Below are positions 57,999 to 64,000 of a stretch of DNA of 64,000 nt, in pieces. How positions within the stretch are numbered: the stretch's first letter is position 1; the number at the start of each line of letters is the position of its first letter. The DNA is from Pseudomonadota bacterium (GTDB lineage: Bacteria > Myxococcota_A > UBA796 > SXON01): positions 1 through 64,000 of the forward strand of contig SXON01000017.1 in assembly GCA_005778355.1 (NCBI GenBank), written 5' to 3'. The notes below the pieces were generated by a model. It was not told the origin of the DNA. It ran no database searches and was given only the letters and a program-made list of their open reading frames with translations. The position numbers and the translations under genes are program-made.

Positions 57999-59063
57999 AT
58001 GCTGATCCTGTCTCTAGCGCACGCTGCCAGCATCACGGAGCTCCCCCCCTTCCTCCGGGGCGACGTCGTGATCGGCTACCAATACGACCGGTTGGCCGGC
58101 TCCTTGTCGGAGCACGGGCTCAGCGCCGACGACGACGTGGAGGTCGGCCAACGCGCCGTCCAGTCGCACGACATGAACTACGGGCTCGCCTTCTCGGTCG
58201 CGCCCGGGGCTGCGCTCACCGTCACGATCCCCCACACGATCTACAAGTCGGTGGGCGTGTCGGAGTGGAGCCAGATGGTGTACGACCCGGCCACGGAAAC
58301 GGGCACCTACCTCGGCACCGCCACCGAGGCCGACGCGGTGGTGAGCGAGGGCAGCGGCGTGCAGGGCGTCTGGATTGGCGCCAAGGGCACCCCCTTCGCC
58401 GAGGCCTTCGCCGGCCGGCGCAACCGGGCCACGTGGATGGTAGAAGGCGCGTTGCGCACGCCCTCGGCGAACAGCAACTGGTACACGATCACCGAGCCCG
58501 GCCCCATCGACGGCGCCATTGGCGAGCGCGGCGCCGGTGAGGGCGGCCTCGCTCTTCATGTCGGGACGGCGGCCTCGACCACGTTCGGGCGCTCCGAGCC
58601 CTACGTGGCCCTGTCCTGGACCGACACCCTCGCCACCGAGATCACGATCACCGGCGATGATGGCGCGGTCATCGATGGCTCGGCCAAGGTCGACCCCGGC
58701 GGCGTGTTCGACGCGCGCTTCGGCACCGAGCTGGTCGCGGGCGTGAACGAGGCCTCCGGCGCGCGCACGGCCTTCGACCTGCACCTGCGCGGTCGCTACA
58801 CCGGCGCCTCCAAGCTCCCGACGGGCACCGAACTGCCCGCCGTGCTCGTGCCCGAGGCGGGCATCGTTCAGCAGGCGGAGTCGATGGAGATGGGTGCGGG
58901 GCTCGCGCTCAACCTGCGCTTCTTCAAGTACATGGAGCTCGACATCTACGGCGACGGCCTCTACCGCCTGCCCCAGCGCATCGAGCACCCCTACCCGGTG
59001 TACACCGGCGGCGACACCGTGCACGTGATCACCGGGGCCAACGTCGTGATTCGGGTGCGGTAG
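57999..59063 (+). CDS. Outer-membrane beta-barrel-like protein
   Basis: 354 residues from ATG 57999 with the signal MLILSLAHA. The mature part alternates hydrophobic strands with Gly/Thr/Asp turns, with aromatic residues at strand ends and a final Arg-Val-Arg, typical of outer-membrane barrels or porin-like transport proteins (DUF3187-like). No enzyme motif. Divergent from the MopE-type gene across a 118-base spacer without a clear promoter. Confidence 0.65.
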   Translation: MLILSLAHAASITELPPFLRGDVVIGYQYDRLAGSLSEHGLSADDDVEVGQRAVQSHDMNYGLAFSVAPGAALTVTIPHTIYKSVGVSEWSQMVYDPATETGTYLGTATEADAVVSEGSGVQGVWIGAKGTPFAEAFAGRRNRATWMVEGALRTPSANSNWYTITEPGPIDGAIGERGAGEGGLALHVGTAASTTFGRSEPYVALSWTDTLATEITITGDDGAVIDGSAKVDPGGVFDARFGTELVAGVNEASGARTAFDLHLRGRYTGASKLPTGTELPAVLVPEAGIVQQAESMEMGAGLALNLRFFKYMELDIYGDGLYRLPQRIEHPYPVYTGGDTVHVITGANVVIRVR

Positions 59064-59098
59064 ACGGCAGGTTGGCAGCGTGAGGATCCCGCGAAGCG

Positions 59099-59431
59099 CT
59101 ACCCGTCGAAGGCGTTGTCGATCCAGCGGACCATGCCGTCGTGATCCACCATCGCAACGAGAAACGCGCACTCGCGACGTGGTTCCCCGTGCACGGCGAG
59201 CCAGGCGCGCGCGGCTTGCCGCAGCAGACGCTGTTTCGGGAAGGCCACCGCGTCGTCGCCGAGAGGGTCGGTAGCGTCGCGGAGCTTCACCTCGACGAAA
59301 CGCGTCGCTCCGTCGCGAGTGACGACGATGTCGAGTTCCCCTCCCCCACCGCGCCAGTTTCGCGCCCACTCCGTCCAGCCCGCGTCAACCAGCGCGCGGG
59401 CGACATGGTCCTCGGCCTCTTTGCCGGTCAA
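59099..59431 (-). CDS. yraN: UPF0102/YraN family protein
   Basis: 110 residues. The family pattern is visible: GKEAEDHVARALVDAGW, then NWRGGGGELDIVVTRDG, then FVEVKLRD and a final WI segment. The Glu-Asp...Glu-Val-Lys arrangement is endonuclease-like, but no activity is established. It lies at the end of the minus-strand cluster after rplS, as in many proteobacteria. Confidence 0.9.
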   Translation of the reverse strand: MTGKEAEDHVARALVDAGWTEWARNWRGGGGELDIVVTRDGATRFVEVKLRDATDPLGDDAVAFPKQRLLRQAARAWLAVHGEPRRECAFLVAMVDHDGMVRWIDNAFDG

Positions 59432-59475
59432 GACGATTGACTCGAGCGCCCGGCCGGTCGATCCCGGTCCTGGGC

Positions 59476-59823
59476 CTAGTTGAGGCTCGTTTCCTTGAGG
59501 CGCGCGGACTTGCCGGAGCGCTGGCGGAGGTAGAAGAGCTTCGCGCGCCGCACGTCGTGACGCACCTTGACTTCGATGCGCTCGATGGTGGGGGCGTACA
59601 CCGGGAAGATGCGCTCGACGCCCACGCCGAAGCTGGTCTTGCGGACGGTGAAGGTGGTGCGCGGGCCGCCCTGGCGGATCGCGATGACGGTGCCCTCGAA
59701 GACCTGCACGCGGCTCTTCTCGCCGTCGGTGATCTTCACGTGCACGCGAACTTCGTCGCCCACGGCGGCTTCGAACTTCTTGTCGGCGAGGGCCTCGCGC
59801 TCGAGGGTAGCAAGGGTGTTCAT
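59476..59823 (-). CDS. rplS: Ribosomal protein L19
   Basis: 115 residues from ATG 59823; an upstream start would add a non-matching tail. [85 protein letters not shown] is the complete L19 sequence pattern. L19 is at the 30S-50S interface and joins the bridge B8 region. It follows truB by 47 bases and precedes yraN. Canonical length. Confidence 0.97.
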   Translation of the reverse strand: MNTLATLEREALADKKFEAAVGDEVRVHVKITDGEKSRVQVFEGTVIAIRQGGPRTTFTVRKTSFGVGVERIFPVYAPTIERIEVKVRHDVRRAKLFYLRQRSGKSARLKETSLN

Positions 59824-59870
59824 GGGGGTATCCGGAAAGCAGCGCCGTCTATGCGATAGCGTCGGTGTCG

Positions 59871-60845
59871 TCAAGAGTTGGGCGCACGGCGAGGCGGCGG
59901 CTCCCCTTCCCTTGCGAGGACCACCGGTCGCTGGCCCGGGGCCACCACGCCCACCACCTCGCGCCCGTCCATCAACACCATGGCACCGCTACCGGTCAGC
60001 GGCGGCGACGTGCCGCCGGTGAGCAGGCGGCGCAGCTCAATGGGAGAAAGCGTCAGTTTCTGCAGGTGACCGAGGGCCGTCGATGCGGGGATCATCCAGG
60101 GCTGCAGCCCAGAAACCACGTCGGCGCGCTCCCGCCAGGCCACTCGGTCGTCGCCGCGCTGAGGGCGGAGCACGCGGACCCACTCAGGCGAACCGGCCAC
60201 CACCGAGCTGAGGCGCGACATTGAAACGGCGGCCTCCAGCGTGAAGGGCCCGCTCGCCTCGCGTCGTAAGTCGCCCAGATGCGCCACGGTGCCGAGCGCC
60301 ACCCCGATCTCCTCGGCAATCACGCGCGCGTAGGTGCCGCGACTACACCGAATTCGCACGCGGATAGTCGCCGCCTCGTGCCCAAGCAGCTCCATCGCGT
60401 GGAGCGTGATCTTTCGCGCCTTGGCCTCGACCTCCTGCCCGGCCCGGGCGTAGTCGTAGAGCGGTCGCCCCGCGATCTTGACCGCCGAGTAGCGAGGCGG
60501 GGTCTGCTCACGCTCGCCCACCATGTCCGCGAGCACGGCTTCCACCCGCTCCCGTTTGACGGTCGGCACCGGCGCCTCGGCCACCACGCGGCCGGTAGGG
60601 TCGCCGGTGTCGGTCTGGCTGCCGAGCACCACGGTGGCGTCGTACACCTTCTCGCGCTCGTCCAGGAACGCGATGAGCCGGGTGGCGCCGCCCAGGGCGA
60701 GCGGGAGGACCCCGGTGGCGAAGGGGTCGAGGGTGCCGGTGTGACCCACCTTCTTCAGGCCGGTGACGTTGCGGACGATCGCGACAACGTCGTGCGAGGT
60801 GACCCCCGGCGGCTTGTCGACGACGAGGAAGCCGTCGCTGATCAT
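59871..60845 (-). CDS. truB: tRNA pseudouridine synthase B
   Basis: 324 residues. It makes pseudouridine 55 in the T loop of tRNAs. [12 protein letters not shown] holds the catalytic Asp40; [19 protein letters not shown] and the [16 protein letters not shown] segment fit the family. The C-terminal ~80 residues form the PUA-like tail. Its ATG overlaps the rbfA stop by four bases (ATGA), part of the standard ribosome-maturation order. Confidence 0.95.
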   Translation of the reverse strand: MISDGFLVVDKPPGVTSHDVVAIVRNVTGLKKVGHTGTLDPFATGVLPLALGGATRLIAFLDEREKVYDATVVLGSQTDTGDPTGRVVAEAPVPTVKRERVEAVLADMVGEREQTPPRYSAVKIAGRPLYDYARAGQEVEAKARKITLHAMELLGHEAATIRVRIRCSRGTYARVIAEEIGVALGTVAHLGDLRREASGPFTLEAAVSMSRLSSVVAGSPEWVRVLRPQRGDDRVAWRERADVVSGLQPWMIPASTALGHLQKLTLSPIELRRLLTGGTSPPLTGSGAMVLMDGREVVGVVAPGQRPVVLAREGEPPPRRAPNS

Positions 60846-61201
60846 TCTTCGGGCAGCCGCTCGCGCGCGAGGCGAGCGAAGAGGTCGTCCATGTGGGCAG
60901 CGTACTCCACGTTGGTGTCGAGCTCGAAGCGGAGCTCCGGCGCGTGCCGGATCCCAAGAGCTCGGCCCACGGGGCCGCGAATCTGCGGGGCGACCGCCTT
61001 GAGGCCCTCGGCGATCTGGACGCGATCACCGATACCGCCGAAGGGCAACCACTTGATGCGGGCGACCGAGAGGTCGTCGTTGACCGCCACGGAGACGATG
61101 CTGATCATCCCCACGCGAGGGTCGGAAACCCCGCGCTGGAGCAAGGCGGTGACCTCCTCCTGGACGCGGACGGCGATTCGATCGGCACGGCGAGCTGACA
61201 T
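60842..61201 (-). CDS. rbfA: Ribosome-binding factor A
   Basis: 119 residues from ATG 61201. RADRIAVRVQEEVTALLQRGVSDPRVGMISIVSVAVNDDLSVARIKWLPFGG followed by KAVAPQIRGPVGRALGIRHAPELRFELDTNVEYAAHMDDLF is the KH-like RbfA fold that helps mature 16S rRNA at the 30S subunit. It overlaps truB (ATGA). infB, usually before rbfA, is replaced here by the low-complexity gene at 61212. Confidence 0.95.
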   Translation of the reverse strand: MSARRADRIAVRVQEEVTALLQRGVSDPRVGMISIVSVAVNDDLSVARIKWLPFGGIGDRVQIAEGLKAVAPQIRGPVGRALGIRHAPELRFELDTNVEYAAHMDDLFARLARERLPEE

Positions 61202-61211
61202 CGGCCGCGCG

Positions 61212-62846
61212 CTATCCGCGCCGCTGGCTCTCCTGCAACTCGGCGACCTGCGCTTCGAGTTCCGCGATGCGATGCCGCTGTTCCTCGAGCTGGCGCCGGA
61301 GGTGGCGCACCAGCGTCGTGCCGCGGCCCAGCATGTCGGCCTCGTCGAGCTCAGCGGCGGCTGCGGCGGGGGCCTCAGCGCCGCCGCGACGGGGGCGTGG
61401 CGGCCTCCCCGTGGGTGCGGGCGGGGCACCGGGCTGGTCGAAGACACCGTTGCCCCTGGGCTGCGGCACGGGCGGCGCGACGGCGGCGACTTCTTCTGCG
61501 GCCTCCTCGGGCTCCGGAAGCGCAAGGTCCTCGACAGCGGGCAGCACCTCGCGGGCGAAACTCATGTCCACCGAGGTGATCGCATCGCCCACCGCGCGGT
61601 GGATGCTCACGTGCTCGGTGGACTTTCGATGGGATGGCAGGTCGACGGAGAACGCCGCCTCCTCGTCCTCGTCGGTAAAGCCGGCGAAGGCGGCCACAGT
61701 GGGGCTCGGCAGGGCGGCGGGCGCTGGCGCTGCCGGGGGCGGCGGAGCGATGGGCTCGGTGGCGAGCCGGTCCGCACTGTCGCCGAGCACGAGGGCCTCG
61801 GCGTCCTCGTTGCTTTCAGCCTCGCCGAGCGCCAGCGATTCGGCGTCCTCGCTGCCATCGGCCTCGCCCAGGGCGAGCGCTTCCGCATCCTCGCTGCCGT
61901 CCGCCTCGTCGAGGGCCAGGGTGTCGCTGTCGTCGGTATCCGGGGCGGGCGGCGGGGGTGCGTGCACCCTCGGCGCTGGAAGACCGGGCATGCGCGGGAG
62001 CGACGGCTCGGGCGCGTCGAAGGCGGCCAGGTCGGCTGTGGTCGCGGGCGGGGCGCCTCGGCGAGGAAGCTGCCGCTCCGGGAAGGCCTCGCCCTCATCG
62101 ACCAGCGTGCGGCTGTTCACGAACGCGTCGTCGTTGTCGGCTCCGTCCTGCTGCCGCGCCGCACGCCCCTTTCGGCCTCCGCCCTTGGCGAAAGCGACCT
62201 CGTGGGTGTCGGGCGCCAGGACCCTCGGTGGTTCGCTCTTGACCAGTGGCGGGTCGACGGGCACGACGGGCGGGATCTCGGTGACCTCGCCGTTTGTCCT
62301 GGCATCAGTGAGCGACGGGCGACGGGCGGCGGGCACGGGCCCGGTGATCGAGTCGAGCGCACTGTCGGGGTCTTCGTCTTCCTCCGAGCGGAGCGTGAGA
62401 CTGTCGAGTTCCTGGCGCAGCTCATTGAGCGAGGGGCGTCGCGACTTTGGCTTCGGCGCCACGGTGGGCGCTCCAGTGGGGGCCACGGCGAGAAGGAGGT
62501 ACCGGAACCCGCCCTCGCTCACCACCTCCAATTCGTGCCAACGATCCACCTCAACGCGCTCGAGCGCAGCGTCGTCGAGCCGCGACAGCTGGTGCCCCTG
62601 TCGCGCGCGGCCGCCGTCCCACACGAGGATGAACCGCGTGGTGCGGAGCTGCTGCATCGACAGCCGCTCTTCCAGGCCGATCTGGCGCGCGGGTGGGTCG
62701 ATCAAGACGCCCGGCCGCGAGACGCGAAGGATTCCCTTGCCCTCGTGCACCTCGAAGCGCAGCGCAAAAGGGTTCTCGTTCACGCCGAGGCGTCGCAACC
62801 ATAGGCGAAACTTGGGGGGCTGGGCCTGGGATTCAGCGGGCGGCAT
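61212..62846 (-). CDS. Low-complexity protein with a 14-residue acidic repeat
   Basis: 544 residues, located just upstream of rbfA. The first ~130 residues are beta-rich (VNENPFALRFEVHEGKGILRVSRPGVL). They are followed by disordered Pro/Ala/Asp/Glu-rich sequence with about four copies of an acidic unit like LALGEADGSEDAEA, then a C-terminal coiled-coil with Arg/Gln/Glu/Leu heptads (about 500-544). I recognise no family. It ends 10 bases before the ATG of rbfA, so it is co-transcribed with the translation genes. Confidence 0.6.
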   Translation of the reverse strand: MPPAESQAQPPKFRLWLRRLGVNENPFALRFEVHEGKGILRVSRPGVLIDPPARQIGLEERLSMQQLRTTRFILVWDGGRARQGHQLSRLDDAALERVEVDRWHELEVVSEGGFRYLLLAVAPTGAPTVAPKPKSRRPSLNELRQELDSLTLRSEEDEDPDSALDSITGPVPAARRPSLTDARTNGEVTEIPPVVPVDPPLVKSEPPRVLAPDTHEVAFAKGGGRKGRAARQQDGADNDDAFVNSRTLVDEGEAFPERQLPRRGAPPATTADLAAFDAPEPSLPRMPGLPAPRVHAPPPPAPDTDDSDTLALDEADGSEDAEALALGEADGSEDAESLALGEAESNEDAEALVLGDSADRLATEPIAPPPPAAPAPAALPSPTVAAFAGFTDEDEEAAFSVDLPSHRKSTEHVSIHRAVGDAITSVDMSFAREVLPAVEDLALPEPEEAAEEVAAVAPPVPQPRGNGVFDQPGAPPAPTGRPPRPRRGGAEAPAAAAAELDEADMLGRGTTLVRHLRRQLEEQRHRIAELEAQVAELQESQRRG

Positions 62847-62958
62847 CAGCGGCGCGCAAGTGTATCGCGCCCCGCCGCGCGGGTGTGACCACGGTCAATC
62901 GGCCGTTGCCACGGCGCCCTGTCGTCACTACGATGGCGAGCAACACGGGAGTTCGTCC

Positions 62959-63150
62959 ATGGGGGTCGCGCGAAACTTGATCAAGGGCCTGAAGGACAAG
63001 GTCCTCGACCGCTGGGGCGAGAAGATCGTCACCAACCTCGGCGACACCTCCTCCGACGCGCCCAACAAGTTCTCCGAGCCCAAGCGCAACCTCTACGAGG
63101 AGATGGAGAAAGAGGGCAAGATCGAGAAGAAACCCGGCGGCGACCGCTAG
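62959..63150 (+). CDS. Small helical protein of unknown function
   Basis: 63 residues from ATG 62959. It is basic and acidic mixed (LIKGLKDKVLDRWGEKIV; NLYEEMEKEGKIEKKPGG) and predicted mostly helical, with no signal peptide. No family recognised, but the length, composition and start look like a real gene. Its TAG overlaps the opposing gene's stop in CTAG. Confidence 0.55.
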   Translation: MGVARNLIKGLKDKVLDRWGEKIVTNLGDTSSDAPNKFSEPKRNLYEEMEKEGKIEKKPGGDR

Positions 63151-63908
63151 CGCAAGGACGCGCAGTAGCTCGACGTGTTGTCGAAGTAGTCGTGCATCGC
63201 GTCGAGGATGGTGTTGGTGATGAGTGGGTCGTCCTGGTCGGAGTCCGCCGTCACGCCGAACTGCCGCCACATGCCGTACACGTGCACCACCCCCTCGTTC
63301 GACGGGTAGAAGACCTCGATCTGGTAGTCCTGCTCGAAGTGCATCTCCTCTTCCTGGCAGTCCGCCGGGTTCGGTGCCCAGGTACGGGTCGCGTAGGCGG
63401 GCGTGTCCCACTCGCCCTCGATGCGCTGCACGCCGCCGTGGATGGACGTGGTGTATCCGCCGAACAGCGGGATGGTCACCGAGTAGGTGGTATCCCAGTA
63501 CAGAACCGGCGTTTCTCCTGAGAAGTACGCCTCGTCGTCGGTGGTGTAGCTGCGCTCGTAGGCGGTGTAGTTGTCGGGGTACACCTCCTCCTGGTGGAGG
63601 TTGGTCAGCGCCTTCTCCAACTCGCCGTCGGAGCAGGCCAGCACGTCGACCACGTAGAAGCCGGTGGCCTTGCTCGGGTCGGCGTCCCACCCCACGTCGA
63701 CCAGCGCCGCCTCGTCGTCAGTGATGTCGGTGAAGGTGCCCTGGAGCGGGAACTCCTCTGGATCGAAGGTGCTCGATACGGCGACGGTGGCCTCGGCCAT
63801 CGCGGTGAAGTCCTCGCTCGCGTAGTGCTGCCAGGCGAGGTGCATGAACTCGTCGAGGGTGGGCGGGGCGGGCGTGTCTTCCACGCAGGCGAAGAGGAGG
63901 GTCAACAT
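63147..63908 (-). CDS. Putative lipoprotein
   Basis: 253 residues. Leu-Leu-Phe-Ala-Cys (residues 4-8) is a short lipobox. The mature part is acidic and aromatic (FDPEEFPLQGTFTDITDD, GEWDTPAYATRTW) with three further Cys, a beta-rich lipoprotein style as common in this genome. No family recognised. Divergent with the partial gene at the right edge. Confidence 0.6.
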   Translation of the reverse strand: MLTLLFACVEDTPAPPTLDEFMHLAWQHYASEDFTAMAEATVAVSSTFDPEEFPLQGTFTDITDDEAALVDVGWDADPSKATGFYVVDVLACSDGELEKALTNLHQEEVYPDNYTAYERSYTTDDEAYFSGETPVLYWDTTYSVTIPLFGGYTTSIHGGVQRIEGEWDTPAYATRTWAPNPADCQEEEMHFEQDYQIEVFYPSNEGVVHVYGMWRQFGVTADSDQDDPLITNTILDAMHDYFDNTSSYCASLR

Positions 63909-63932
63909 CGGCGCGACGTTAGCATCGAGCGC

Positions 63933-64000
63933 ATGTTGATGCTCGCTGCGCTCGCCTTCGCGGGGACGGTTCGTCCCGATGGTGCCCCTTCTGCGACTCC
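63933..64000 (+). CDS. Partial secreted protein, 3' end outside window
   Basis: ATG 63933 (or 63939) starts 22 residues, MLMLAALAFAGTVRPDGAPSAT, a hydrophobic start that looks like a signal peptide. The gene runs over the right edge of the window, so nothing can be said about its role. A 24-base spacer separates it from the divergent lipoprotein gene. Confidence 0.4.
   Translation, partial: MLMLAALAFAGTVRPDGAPSAT

Larger units (their letters stand above)
4073..62445. repeat. Dispersed palindrome GTCGCGAC, 31 copies
   Basis: Starts of copies counted by eye: 4073, 5905, 10022, 10525, 15723, 15973, 16011, 16044, 16681, 20007, 23605, 25435, 27771, 27900, 29008, 36617, 38909, 39866, 40051, 43084, 43226, 44464, 44851, 45637, 45920, 47634, 48830, 49747, 51707, 53275, 62438. 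Four are the longer TGTCGCGACA (4072, 10021, 10524, 29007). They fall in genes of both strands and in spacers. Function unknown; the density resembles the highly iterated palindromes of cyanobacteria. Confidence 0.7.

Noticed and set aside
1..64000. Prophage, insertion sequences, integrase, rRNA or typical tRNA genes.
   Set aside because: None of the proteins look like transposases, integrases or phage structural proteins, and no rRNA or tRNA pattern was seen.

Overview
The window is about 70% G+C and very dense: 63 genes on both strands, with only one gene-free stretch longer than 300 bases (20556-20977). The likely source is a Myxococcota (delta-proteobacterial) genome, probably a Polyangia-type chromosome. 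This is inferred from the base composition, the many short lipoproteins, C-terminal tails built as Cys-rich region, hydrophobic helix and Arg cluster (MYXO-CTERM-like; ends of the genes at 7337-9061 and 56786-57880), MopE-type DxDxDG metal-binding repeats, PEGA and zinc-ribbon envelope proteins, and frequent GTG/TTG starts. No rRNA, tRNA, CRISPR array, prophage or insertion sequence was found.

Layout. 1-4069: a metallopeptidase-like protein cut by the left edge, two lipoproteins and a PilZ-like protein. 4181-7273: a pentapeptide-repeat membrane protein (minus), then a deacetylase-like protein and manA. 7337-11269: a BPI-fold protein facing a coupled operon meaB - crotonase - lipoprotein. 11360-15151: lipoprotein, outer-membrane protein, purE, purK, all overlapping. 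15153-19652: a membrane protein and a divergent four-gene cluster around a glycosidase-like protein. 19665-20977: GNAT acetyltransferase, four-helix-bundle protein, then a long hairpin and hexamer microsatellites. 20978-23856: an operon of an ECF sigma factor, a secreted protein and two CBM48-domain envelope proteins. 23922-28655: fibrinogen-like lipoprotein, TadG-like protein and a broken PHP/DUF3604-type gene. 28652-31227: pyruvate kinase and a double zinc-ribbon protein. 31258-36767: FAN1-type nuclease, a small HTH protein with palindromic sites, a DUF885 peptidase, a thiolase and a membrane protein with a microsatellite-encoded linker. 36795-45283: pseudo-caspase, sulfatase-like lipoprotein, SDR epimerase, secreted and lipoproteins, histidine kinase. 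45351-55867: radical SAM protein, acyl-CoA dehydrogenase, PEGA protein, sugar-isomerase-like protein, YfgM/BamB pair. 56124-64000: nth, a MopE-type protein, a beta-barrel protein, and the translation cluster rbfA-truB-rplS-yraN, ending with a gene cut by the right edge.

How genes work together. Many same-strand neighbours overlap by 1 or 4 bases (ATGA, GTGA, TTGA, CTGA, TGATG), and five convergent pairs share one CTAG as both stop codons, so the chromosome is compact and genes are read in tightly coupled groups. Metabolic units are purEK, MeaB with a proofreading-type decarboxylase, and thiolase and acyl-CoA dehydrogenase for acyl-CoA turnover. Envelope units are YfgM/BamB and the sigma/CBM48 operon.

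The strongest unexplained signal is a dispersed perfect palindrome, GTCGCGAC, counted by eye 31 times against about 2 to 3 expected from base composition, with three copies in the single divergent spacer 15891-16136. The best candidate for an undescribed system is the ECF sigma / CBM48 operon at 20978-23856.
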